Position numbers and translations under genes: made by a program | Notes under the pieces: generated by a model | The model's database searches: none | Seen by the model: only the letters and a program-made list of their open reading frames with translations | What the model was told of the DNA's origin: nothing | Part shown: positions 33,036 to 44,572 of the stretch, in pieces | Position numbering within the stretch: the stretch's first letter is position 1 | How the letters are laid out: each line of letters begins with the position of its first letter | NCBI RefSeq assembly: GCF_038502225.1 | Contig: NC_091323.1 | Coordinates: 19,366,276-19,430,275, forward strand | Direction: 5' to 3' | Length of the DNA: 64,000 nt | DNA from: Cherax quadricarinatus | Lineage: Eukaryota > Arthropoda > Malacostraca > Decapoda > Parastacidae

Positions 33036-33470
33036 TCCACTCTAATCTACATTGTCTATAATTATTATCGCATTTGCTTTGTCTGGTTTCGTAAGACGAA
33101 GTCTAGGATTTTACCATGAATTAAGGAGAGAACCTAGTCTTCATCTTACGAAAGCAGACAAAGGAAATGCGATAATAATTATGGATAAGGTAGATTATAG
33201 TGGAAAAATTAACATGTTATTAGGAGACAGGAGGAAACTCGTGCGCCTCTTAAACAACAACATTAATCCTTGTTCTAGATCTCACATTTCAGATTTAGGA
33301 AAGCAACATATTTTGAGTTTAAATTTAAGCCAATCATGGATTCATTTCAAACAATGTGATTGTACTGCATTGCATTTTTTAAATTATAACATGATTAATG
33401 CCCATAAAAAAACAAAAGGCTTTTTATTCCTTTGAGGAAAACTGTTGAAGGTTTGAAAGGAAAAGATGTT
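33036..33470 (+). pseudogene. Penelope-like N-terminal reverse transcriptase fragment with inverted duplicate
   Basis: Plus-strand translation of 33110-33280 gives FYHELRREPSLHLTKADKGN then AIIIMDKVDYSGKINMLL, matching the conserved region before the polymerase core of Penelope-like proteins, where an ADKGN and a DY motif precede the LLND segment. The first 60 bp (33038-33096) are the reverse complement of 33142-33203, giving a fold-back with about a 45-bp spacer. No downstream polymerase or nuclease remains in frame. It belongs to a different subfamily from 12380-13969, or covers the part missing there. Confidence 0.7.
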
Positions 33471-34994
33471 AGATGTCGCCCGAACTTCCTAGTATGAAAG
33501 ACATTTTAATTCTGTAGTCTTACCCAAATGACACCACAAATACAATATAATTAATCAGATAAAAATGTACTGTAAATTTTCAGCAATCAGAATGCATTAA
33601 ATTTTGAAAATATGCCTTCACTACAAGTTTAAGGAAATTATAAACCGGGAAGGGAAATATCTAAGACTCGACATTGATTAAAGGGACACAAACCTCACAA
33701 CACAAACAAGAGGCTTGGGAAGACATCTTGCTACGTCACAGCAAGAGGGTATGACACACCTGTACCACCACCATTTAACCACGGTCACAGCAGTCTACAA
33801 CAGATGGACAACATCCTTGCAACTCCTCACTGTTGAGAAGTGACTGACGTACTGGGCAAGGATCTATCAGGTGGTCTCGCTAAACAAAGGGGAAACTATC
33901 TAAATCACAATTCCAGTGAGGTTAGGTGACTATTCACCCCACTACTGCCGTATCACTATAGGCAACCACTGTTCACTCTTGGTAAGGCCAAGGTTATGGG
34001 GGCATGGATTGGTTGGTTTGTCAGGGTATGGCCTATCGACTAAACAAGGGTCATGTCACCTATACACCAGCAATCAAGAATACTTCAATTCATAAAATAT
34101 GAATCAAAGCAAACTCAGCGCACATATAGGCATACACCTTTCGGTGTGTGTATATACTGCTGCTGGTGGCATATGTGGGTAGGATATATAAAAAAAAACT
34201 ACCTAAACCAGTTTAAGGCACAGGTAGCAGGACTGCGGAGTACTATGGGAAAAATTTGTAACTGCTAGCATGTACTGGGGTGCAAAATGTGTGCAATGAG
34301 ATCGACAGAAAAAAAAGTTATTTTTACAGGAATATCAGGAATAAGGAGGAAACAGAAGGGAAGAGAGGGATTTTGGATGACAAAGGGCCGCAGTAAGCGG
34401 TTTTGGGGACAATCGGAAGAAGCAAGTGGAAAACCTGAGCGTGGAGTGCAGGGTAGTAGCCTGTAGGTGGGCATGGTGCAGGGCAGCAGGGGCAGGGAGG
34501 GATCACGACAACCCAGGCAGTATTTACAGAGTGGGGCAGCTTGGCCGGAGACTTACAGATCTATCATGAACTGGTAGGGCAGCCCTGTGAGAAAGCTGCA
34601 AGGAAGCAAGGCGAATGGAAAGTAAGACATGTCAATTACCATTCTACAAACAATAATTCAATTAATCCCTAGTCAAAAACAATAATTTTTCTAAACTTGC
34701 TATATAATTCGATATAGGTAGCCAATTCTATAACTTCTAAATTAGTGGAGCTATTACAAATGAATCTAGATAAAATACTGTAAACACGAGGCTACAAAAT
34801 ACTATATGAGAACAAATTAAGTTATGTTGAAAAGAAACATTAAGTTCTCATGATTAAAACAATGCTCCCATCAAAGTGGTACTTCTAAATCACTACTCTC
34901 CAATTATACTCATTAACAAACTATTTCTAATGCAAATTGAGGTTTCAAAAAATCTACCTACTCTTTATTAAGTAACTCATGCATAAAAGATTAT

Positions 34995-34997
<3 letters not shown>
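33471..34997. other. Unique AT-rich sequence, nothing recognised
   Basis: 1.5 kb without recognisable gene or tandem pattern; AT-rich towards the right. Confidence 0.4.

Positions 34998-34998
<1 letters not shown>

Positions 34999-35076
<78 letters not shown>
34999..35076. repeat. (AT)n microsatellite, left of MITE
   Basis: About 39 AT units abutting the palindromic element. Confidence 0.95.
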
Positions 35077-35079
<3 letters not shown>

Positions 35080-35082
<3 letters not shown>

Positions 35083-35477
35083 TATGTCGTGCCGAATAGG
35101 TAAAACGCGATTATGGCTTAAATAGCAACGTTCTTCTTGCCGAATAAGGTAAGCGAAAATGTGTATACAAGTATACAATAATTTCGCAAAAATCATTCTG
35201 AACCTAACGAAAAAAAATATATTTCATTGTTTTTTTTATTATTAAATTATTGTAAATTATATCAAATATATTTTGTTGGATTAGGCTAAATTAAACTGCG
35301 CGTGTTATAAGGTTAGGTAACTTTTGTAAGGGTCTTTTGATACAAAATTATTAATTTTTATATTAACATAAATGAAAAAAATATTTCTTTAAACGTATAA
35401 GAGAAACTTTTTTTTAGAAAGGACTTAATTTTAAACAAGTTCTTGCTAAATGACCAGTTTTACCTATTCTGAACGAC

Positions 35478-35482
<5 letters not shown>
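35080..35482. mobile_element. Palindromic MITE inserted in TA repeat
   Basis: A non-coding element of about 400 bp with inverted ends: TATGTCGTGCCGAATAGGTA with AAAC at the left (35084-35106) and the reverse complement form, with a few mismatches, at 35456-35480. The interior is AT-rich and has no reading frame. It is flanked on both sides by long (TA)n runs, consistent with TA target preference. The family is abundant in decapod genomes as far as I remember; this was not searched. Confidence 0.75.

Positions 35483-35552
<70 letters not shown>
35480..35552. repeat. (AT)n microsatellite, right of MITE
   Basis: About 36 AT units with one ACAT interruption. Confidence 0.95.
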
Positions 35553-35553
<1 letters not shown>

Positions 35554-35719
35554 AAATACATACACACACTGGGAACTTGCGCACTGCCACTACACATTTT
35601 AAATGTTTATACGTATATGGTGGGTACTTTTGCGGTGGCAGGTGTATATGCACAGTTCGGGCCCCCTCAGTGGGCATACTGTACACCCTGCATGTTCGTA
35701 CAAAGATGGTTTATATACA

Positions 35720-36175
35720 TCATAGAATGCGTTATTTACATGCTAGGGCATCTCTGCACAGATTAAGGGATCACTGACCAAATTAGAGCATCACTGAGCA
35801 TAGCAGGTTAAGGCATGGCTGCGCGTAATAGGATATTAATAGGGTGTCAGCGCACATGCCAGGGTGTTACTACATACGCTAGGGTATCACCTCATAAGTT
35901 TAGGGTATCAGCGTGCACAATAGGATATTACTGCGCATAAAAGGGCATCACTGGGTATGTTTGGCCGTCGCGGCGCATCCTTGGGTCACTGCGCCATATC
36001 AGGCAATTACTGCGCATGTTGGTGGTATCAAGGCACATGCTAGGGTATCACTGTGCACTGCCTCCACGCAGGTTAGGGTACTAATTTTAGTTTTGGGGCA
36101 TGAGTACACATATGGGGGTATTTCTGAATATTTTCGTGTATTAATCATACTGAGTATCACTGCAGATGATTAAGT
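35720..36175. repeat. Decayed minisatellite (TAGGGTATCACTGCGCAT-like)
   Basis: Around sixteen loose copies, spaced 24-30 bp, of a motif like AGGGTATCACTGCGCATG. Related units reappear at 37238-37325. Confidence 0.7.
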
Positions 36176-36179
36176 ACCT

Positions 36180-36935
36180 CAGCACGTATCAACTGTCTGA
36201 TAAATGATAACTGCGGTATGAATGACGGGTGAAAATTGATGAATGATTGATAACTGAAGTATTAATCATGGATGAAAACTGATGAAAGATGTATAACTGT
36301 TGGATAATAACCGATGAAGTATGAATGATAAATACTAATAAATGAATTATGGATGTTAACCGAAGGATAATCGAGAAATAATTGATGATAATCGATGAAT
36401 GGTGTATGACAAATGATGAATGATTGATAACAGAGAATGATTATTGATCGGTGATAATCTATTATGGATGATGGATGATAAATGATGGGTATACCTGGAG
36501 TATACCTGGAGAGGGTTTCCGGGGTCAACGCCCCCGTGGCCCGGTCTAAGAGCAGGCTTCGTGATAATCGATGATGGATAATTGATGTGTAATAGGTGAT
36601 GAATGATGGATAATATAATCGATGAATTATGAATGAAAATCGATAATAGATGATGGATAATTTATGAATTGATAAAGGATTATTGATGGATGATAATGAA
36701 TGACTGATGATAATCTGTGAATGAACGATAATTGGTGAATGATTATTGCAGCTTGGATAATTATATAACTAGATTATAATCGGTGAATGGATGATAACTG
36801 ATGAATGATTGAGCATGAATGATAACTGAATAAAGCATGAATAATTGATGAATAAAACACGGATGATAACCAATAAAAAAATGGATGATAATTGACGAGT
36901 GGTAATCGATAACTGATGAATGAGGGACAATAAAT
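36180..36935. repeat. Decayed minisatellite (GATGAATGATGGATAA-like), split by LINE fragment
   Basis: Many loosely repeated units of GATGAATGAT, GGATAATTGATG and similar, with variable period. A 70-bp LINE 3' fragment at 36490-36562 interrupts it. Minus-strand Ser/Ile/His-rich frames here are repeat products. Confidence 0.75.
36490..36562 (-). mobile_element. CR1/L2-like LINE, terminal 70 bp
   Basis: Contains the TATACCTGGAGAGGGTTTCC segment and the GGTCAACGCCCCCGTGGCCC segment of the family's 3' end, then returns to minisatellite. It is the shortest clear copy. Confidence 0.85.
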
Positions 36936-37237
36936 TACATTCATGGAGCGCTACACCCGCAGGGGTCATATACAACATTGCCGGGGGGGGGGGCACGTTA
37001 AGCTATCAAGTACGATCCAAGGGAGGAGAGGTCAGGTCCAGTTCCTTGAATCAAGAGCCCTTCACTGGCATGAAGGAGCCTCAACCCCCACCCTTGATGG
37101 GATGACGGATGATGATCATTATTGATTTCATGGGAGATGCGCTGCAGAATGGGATGTAACCAGGTTTGATTCGAGGAAAGAAGAATGGCTCCGATTCCTT
37201 GAAGGTGCATGTTTATTAATGTATATTTAAGATTACT

Positions 37238-37325
37238 GGGCAGGGCATGGTATAACTGCGTACGATATGGTATAACTGCGTAGGGTATGGTATCATGGTG
37301 CAGGGCATGGGTATGACTACGCACT
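37238..37325. repeat. Second block of TGGTATAACTGCG minisatellite
   Basis: Four units of ATGGTATAACTGCGTAGGGT type, related to the units at 35720-36175. Confidence 0.7.
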
Positions 37326-37606
37326 GTGCGCATTTGAGTGCCAATGCGCCTTTTCGTATGTTAATGCACGTATTCAAGTACCGCCATAACTACCTAAGTG
37401 TTGTTGTCTGTGTGAACTAGTAAGTCACTATGGACGGACCGTCTTCACAATATAACGTCATAATCCGCACTCTTATATTTACACGTGATCCACATCATCG
37501 TTCTCGTGTATGTCAACATTCACGTCGAAGGAAGAACGTACTTTCAACTTCGGTAGAGAATAAAAAGTTACTAAAACCCAGAACTTTGAAGAGGAACCTT
37601 ATATGG

Positions 37607-37716
37607 GGTATACCAGGAGGAGGTTTCGGGGAGTTAACGCCCCCGCAGCCCGGTCCGTGACCAGGCCTCGTGGTGGATCAGAGTCTGATCAACCAGGCTG
37701 TTACTGCTGGCCGTTT
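37607..37716 (-). mobile_element. CR1/L2-like LINE 3' end fragment
   Basis: About 110 bp matching the 3' terminal segment of the family, ending at CAGGCTGTTACTGCTGGCCG. Confidence 0.88.
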
Positions 37717-38039
37717 AGCGATTCGGAGAAACGAAGGGACACGTAGCCAGAAACGAAGGGAAAGCGGTTTCCAGAACTAGAAGAAGGAAGCTGAGGAAGG
37801 TTGAAGCAGGGTCAGGCAACAGAAATAGCTTTGCTTTTCTTCAGGACAAGTCTGCATGCAAGAAAATATTCCAGTCGTTGAAGATTATCAGATTCGATAT
37901 ATGGCTCGGGCTTTCTGTAATAGGGCTAAGAAGACAAGACAGAAGGTGTCTCTCTCTCTGGAACAGGTGTAGGCGATGTAGTGAACAGGTTAGATAACAT
38001 GTTAGGTAATGAAAATAACTATTATCTGCCCTAGTGCTG

Positions 38040-38355
38040 ATTGAGGAAATCAGTCCCTCAGCCTGGAGTCGATGTAATCAGTCCATCAGTCTCTAAAAGG
38101 AATACATCATTTGCGCGAAGTGGATTATATACTGTAGACAGGCGAGGTGAAGCAGTCGTAGGCGATATCACAGTAGATTAATCCACATGTGGAAGTAGGT
38201 CATGCCTATAGGTTATGCAAGTGAAGAATTTCCTGTATCAAGATCCCAAGATGTTTCTGTGTCTGACAGGAATGTAGATAAATGATTCAGCGAACCGACA
38301 AGATTGATGGACTGATTACATCGACTCTAGGCTGAGAGACTGATTACCTCAAACT
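38040..38355. repeat. Inverted repeat of a Penelope-type internal segment
   Basis: Left arm at about 38043-38092 (GAGGAAATCAGTCCCTCAGC and on). Right arm at about 38303-38350, reading as the reverse complement (GAGGTAATCAGTCTCTCAGC on the minus strand). Arms are about 46 bp with about 90 percent identity by eye, around a spacer of about 210 bp. The same segment occurs between the inverted fragments at 32770-32810. Confidence 0.7.
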
Positions 38356-38384
38356 CCTGATCTCCACCATTCTTTTGTTTAGGA

Positions 38385-38480
38385 CTGATGAAGCCATTGT
38401 GTGGCGAAACTTTTCCTCAATAAAGATACCCAAGTGTTGCACATGTGTCTAATTCATCAACTTGTCGGTTCTCTGAACCA
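38385..38480 (+). ncRNA. Hammerhead-like core plus Penelope-type tail
   Basis: The plus strand has a complete CTGATGA, one extra A, stem II GCC/GGC with loop ATTGTGT, then GAAAC. AATAAAGATACCCAAG follows, then TTGCACATGTGTC, and a CTTGTCGGTT end. All fixed core bases of a hammerhead are present. The extra A between core and stem II, and a weak stem I, make activity uncertain. The motif recurs with the same tail elsewhere in the window, so it is the conserved end of a retroelement family. Confidence 0.5.
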
Positions 38481-38524
38481 TTTATCTACATTCCTGTCTT
38501 GTAGATGTTATTTGTATTGTTAAT

Positions 38525-39906
38525 TAAGGTGTGGACGTAGGAAAGCCATTTTCAGATTTCTTAAAGTTGCTTCTGGAGAGGTGGTAAAGTTGTGTTTTGT
38601 TTCCAAAGGTGAATTTGTGTGGTTTGATGAACTCAAGTACTTGTGTTAGCGTTAAACGATGTGGTGACATACAGACAAACCTGACAGTCCCAGCCCAGAG
38701 CCCTTTATACAGCTCCGTGCAAGTCATATATAGTATCACCATTAGATGGAGAGGTGCAGGTTAGGTTGTCCCATGTAGGTGTACTGGAATGGGTGTCTTC
38801 CTCATCCTCTCCTTCGGAAAAGGATTGTGTCTTCATAGGTACTGGCAGGTGCCTGTGATTTATCAGTGGTGTGATGTGCTGGTGGATTGTCAGCTGGCTG
38901 AGAGACGTAGGAGGCGGTGGATGAATCAGTATAGTCTTCGTTGTCGTCGATGGAAGCAGTTGGGGGTGGTACAAGAGCAGCTGCTTGGCCAGGAGGAGAT
39001 AGGTCTGCAGGTGTAGTAAAGTTCACAACGTTGGGCACAATCCTGAAAATGTCGGCCGAATGTGTGGAGTCAGGGAAGATGAAGGGAGGCATGTTTAGTC
39101 GGAAGACTTCGTTGATAGTAAAGTGCACCAGGGTTTGCAGCATTTGCAAGGTGTGCATACACCATACAATACAGCACATCTCTCCACAGGGAGTGGAAAG
39201 AGGGAGATACTGGGAGAAGGAGACTTGTGTTGCCTAGAGAATCTTGGTAGTATCAGATTGAGTTCAGTAATGGCATCATATATAGGAGATCTTGAGGTGT
39301 TCTTAAGGTCTATTTGAATCTTCTTAGTTATTTCTTTTCGTAGTGGGCACTTAGCTGCAAGAGTATGATTACCTTTGCAGTAAAGGCATGCTGGAGCAGT
39401 GGTGGCAGTGCAGGATTTGAAATTGTGGCCTTCTTTCCCACAGTTGGAACCGAATTTCCTGTTCTTGATGGGGCAGTCCTTGGTAGTGTGGTTGTAAGAG
39501 TAGCAGGTCCAGCAAGGGGAGACGTGTTTGTAGCGTTTTAGTTCGATGTGGCTTCGGTGTGTGGTAATAAGAGATGGCCAATCCGTCAAAGAGAACTTGG
39601 CCAGTCATGGAGTTGTCTGAGAAAGTGATTTTCATTATGGAGGAGGCGTTAGGATTCTTGGTAATACTGTCTACCGAGGTCCAGGTATTCGGTTCCTTGA
39701 TAGATGTCTTCAGTGCTTCATTGGAGACACACACAACGATCTTGTCAAGTCGCTTCACAAAGACGGATCGTTTCGTCTTCAAGAATGGAAATGAAGATAT
39801 GGTAAATGGTCGGTCTTGTTGGGTCTTCATAGCAGAGTTGTCCATAAGCTTGGATGCTTCAGTACCGTCAGTACAGACGACAATGAAGGAGTCCTTCAAC
39901 GAGTGA
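38525..39906 (-). pseudogene. LINE ORF1 (gag-like nucleic-acid-binding protein), frameshifted
   Basis: Minus-strand frame 39899-39369 begins a gag-like protein. After a shift near 39555, frame 39589-39095 carries zinc knuckles: CWTCYSYNHTTKDC (CX2CX4HX4C), then a second knuckle whose first Cys is replaced by Gly (GSNCGKEGHNFKSC), then CLYCKGNHTLAAKC. A Pro/Ser/Thr-rich C-terminal part continues in frames 39179-38802 and 38974-38705. Such ORF1 proteins package LINE RNA as particles. No endonuclease or polymerase follows; the element ends at about 38525 next to Penelope-type sequence. At least three frame breaks make it non-functional. Confidence 0.78.
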
Positions 39907-40750
<844 letters not shown>

Positions 40751-40751
40751 C

Positions 40752-42012
40752 CTACCTGAAGTCGCTTCCAGAGGTCACCGCCCCCGCGGCCCGGTCCCAG
40801 ACCAGGCTTCCTGGATGCTGGCCTGATCAATCAAGCTGTTGTCCTCCGCCCGTAGTCCAACGTTTGCATCACAACCCTGCTGACCAGGAACTGTATTTGG
40901 AGAATCTGTCGAGTTCCCTCTCGAAGACAGCTAGGGGTTTGCAGATAAACTCTCTTACATATGAAGGGATAGTGTCGAAGAGCAGTGGATTCGCTCATCT
41001 GATATATCCTTCACCGTCCGCCAAGCCTCCTGTCGTTATAAGTAGCAATATCGGTGTGCATCACTGGCTGGCATCTCCTTGTTCTGAAGATTCTAGTTAT
41101 TCACCTTATCATTTTCCTTGCGGTTGCGATAACACTGTTGTACTCCTTGAGCGTGAAATCTTCTGTAATTATTGCTCCCAGGTCTTTCACTTTGACTTAC
41201 GTTCTGTAAGTAGTTTGATTATACCTTGCAGTCCGACCTGTTTTTTTTTATTTCCTCCATTCTTCCGGGACGTAGTAACCGGAATTTGTCCTCACTGACA
41301 AATCTTGTAGTCAGTGGCCCACTGGAAGACTTCGTTTAAATCAGCCAGGACGCTCACTTTGTCTTCTATGGATGCCACTTTCATACAAATTCTAGGATCG
41401 TCCGCCTCGATGTCAAATATGAGAATAAGAAAAGAGTGGGACTAGTACCATGTCTTGGACAGCTTTTCACAGAAGCAGTCACTGATTTCACTCTGTTTAC
41501 TGCTACTATGGGTTCTATTTGTTAGGAAGTTAAATATCCATCTGCTCACCTTCCCAGTTATTGCTTTTACACCCATTATTTTGTGTAATTACCCCATGGT
41601 CCCATTTGTCAAAGGCTTTTGCAAAATTGGTGTACACTACGTTTGCATTTTGCTGGTCCTCAAGTGCGTCCAAAAGTATGTCAAAGTATGTCAAAGTTCC
41701 AGCAATCGCGAAAGGCAGGAGTGACCTGTTCTGAACCCATGTTGACCCGGATTGTATAAAGGCTGTAATTCCAAGTGATTGTAATCTTTTTAAAACCTCT
41801 TAAAAATCTTGATAATGTGGGATGTTAGAGCTATTTGTCTATAAATTTTGCAACTGCTTTATTGCCACCATTGTGGAATGACTCCCTTGTCTAGGCTTTT
41901 TCTCTGTATAACATTTAAGGTAAGTGATAATGGTTTCATACAATTCTTGATAAATATAGAGTTAAACGAGTTTGGGTGGAGTGCATGGGTATGCAATCAA
42001 TGGCTTAGAAGT
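40752..42012 (-). mobile_element. CR1/L2-like LINE, 5'-truncated and diverged
   Basis: A minus-strand copy whose 3' end lies near 40752. It includes the CACCGCCCCCGCGGCCCGGT segment and the C-terminal codons, then decayed polymerase sequence up to about 42010, where the other copies have TGCATGGG(T/C)ATG. More diverged than the copies at 7990 and 30140. No intact frame. Confidence 0.82.
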
Positions 42013-43060
42013 GCACAGTGAAAATACAGCGAACTGAAGTAGGAATAATGGGAAGACCAAAGCTTATATTGGACTATACCTTACGGAATGACCTCAAGGT
42101 TAAATTTTCCAACCTCAGGCCAAACACATCAAAGGCATTTGTTAAGAAAAGTTTGCTAATGCCTCAAGTGTTTGCACATGTGTCAACTCATGAATTCTTA
42201 TAATGCTGACTACTTCATTGATGCCGATACAAACCTGATCGTTGCATCGTCTCAATAAAGCTTAAGAACATGGACTATGAGTTATACCACCACTTATACT
42301 AAAGGCAAAAGTATTCATTTTTGCAGAAACTAGACAAGGATATCACACAACAGCAACAGATAAAACACACGACGGAGAGTGAAGACACACGAACAAAAAT
42401 AGTAAACATTTCCTTAAATCCAAAATTACCCTCTATGACGAGGATAAAGTTAGAAAAAAATCCATGGCACATTGTGCCCTGCAAGAAAAAATCAGTATTG
42501 TCCGTTACCACATCCACTCAGGCGATAAATAAACTCCTAAAACTATAATAATCTTGCTTCCAATGGACACAAATGTCTGCTTCCAATGAGGCAAAGAGGA
42601 ACTCAGCTTCAAGAACCATCCCAAACTAACAGAGAAAAAAAAACGACAATGAAAATGAAATACAATCATGAACACTGAGTGTCAATAACGAAACTGTAGG
42701 GAAAAAATCGTTAAAGCTACTCAACAACAACAATATCAACCACAACGGCAATAGATTCGGCGACCGTTCTTCAAATAAAAGGCACTACATCGATCAAGTT
42801 ATTAACTGGCATAATTCACACCCACCTTGTTAACGCAGCACACCCAGGATGAAAAATGGCATGGCGATACCGACAAGACGTGGAAAAAGATACTTATACC
42901 CAAACTGCTAATCAAGAGAATATTACCCATTCTGGAGACCACTGTAACATGATGGTGACAGGTCCTTCTCAAACCGAACCCATCTCACTACCACCACCAC
43001 CACTCTCGCGGCTTACATTACCACACGACTCCTGCAACTATATATATACACGTTTTCTTA
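42013..43060. other. Unassigned sequence
   Basis: I recognise no domain in the short frames here (42018-42203, 42321-42548 and 42856-43137, all plus strand). The last one leads into the hammerhead-like tail at 43072, so 42840-43070 may be the end of a decayed retroelement. Confidence 0.4.
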
Positions 43061-43071
43061 GTAATTTCTGT

Positions 43072-43140
43072 ATTAGCACTGAAGAAGTCACTCGTGGCGA
43101 AACGTTTCCTCTAATAAATGTCCTGAACTGTACATAAGTG
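43072..43140 (+). ncRNA. Hammerhead-like core plus AATAAA tail
   Basis: CTGAAGA (matching CTGANGA), one extra A, stem II GTCA/TGGC (one G-U pair) with loop CTCG, GAAA, and a possible 6-bp stem III pairing ACGTTT with AAATGT just before a GTC triplet. AATAAA is within the stem III loop side. Stem I is weak. This is the best core and stem III combination among the copies in the window. Confidence 0.5.
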
Positions 43141-43723
43141 TGTTTTCTTTTCCATACGCCCAGGATCTTTCAGAGCCGCAGTCAACTTAAGATCCTGGTG
43201 AGCTTCGCAGATAACGTCCCCCTCCCTGAAATACTCAACATTTGCAGCAAAAGCACTAGAAACCATACAATTTACAGCAACAATATATACAAGTACAAAT
43301 ACGAAATGCACACCTAAAAAATAAGAAGCTTCAGTACATCCAATCTCATCCAAAAGAAATGGAAGAAACAAAAGAAGGTTAAACTTGCACGCAACTACAG
43401 CATTTATAAGACAGATAAGGTTATATACACAGAGGTCTGTCTCTCTCTAGGTATAAGCAGAGTTTACTTTAATTCCTACTTTTAGGAGTAAAGTATCGTT
43501 GACTGATGGTGGACAAGATGCATACAAAGACACAATGTCAGCAATCGAAGAAGTATACGCAACAAAAAAATACACCAAATCCCATAGACACAAACGTTAG
43601 GGAGACGACGAAGCTGGGAACAAAATATAAACGGAAGACAATACCCTGGGACCGTATACTGGACGCTATTGAATTTCTTACACCTCGAGCCAAAACTCGA
43701 AACCCAGATGAGTCTTTCATATT

Positions 43724-44572
43724 CCTACCCTGCAGCTGGGACAAGCTCCAGGACAACTACTGCACTACCTACCCTGCAGCTGGGACAAGCTCCAGGACAA
43801 CTACTGCACTACCTACCCTGCAGCTGGGACAAGCTCCAGGACAACTACTGCACTACCTACCCTGCAGCTGGGACAAGCTCCAGGACAACTACTGCACTAC
43901 CTACCCTGCAGCTGGGACAAGCTCCAGGACAACTACTGCACTACCTACCCTGCAGCTGGGACAAGCTCCAGGACAACTACTGCACTACCTACCCTGCAGC
44001 TGGGACAAGCTTCAGGACAACTACTGCACTACCTACCCTGCAGCTGGGACAAGCTTCAGGACAACTACTGCACTACCTACCCTGCAGCTGGGACAAGCTT
44101 CAGGACAACTACTGCACTACCTACCTTGCAGCTGGGACAAGCTCCAGGACAACTACTGCACTACCTTCCCTGCAGCTGGGACAAGCTCCAGGACAACTAC
44201 TGCACTACCTACTCTGCAGCTGGGACAAGCTCCAGGACAACTATTGCACTACCTTCCCTGCAGCTGGGACAAGCTCCAGGACAACTACTGCACTACCTAC
44301 CTTGCAGCTGGGACAAGCTCCAGGACAACTACTGCACTACCTTCCCTGCAGCTGGGACAAGCTCCAGCACAACTACTGCACTACCTACCTTGCAGCTGGG
44401 ACAAGCTCCAGGACAACTACTGCACTACCTTCCCTGCAGCTGGGACAAGCTCCAGAACAACTACTGCACTACATACCTTGCAGCTGGGACAAGCTCCAGG
44501 ACAACTACTGCACTACCTGCCCTGCAGCTGGGACAAGCTCCAGGATAACTATTGTACTACCTCCTCCTCTGC
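43724..44572. repeat. 44-bp tandem array, about 19 units
   Basis: Unit TACCCTGCAGCTGGGACAAG plus CTCCAGGACAACTACTGCAC plus TACC; successive starts at 43726 and 43770. Variants include CTTCCC, ACCTTG and GCTTCAGG forms. Because 44 is not a multiple of three, the plus-strand frames cycle through three translations, giving false proteins of up to 377 residues with a 44-residue super-period. Confidence 0.95.
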
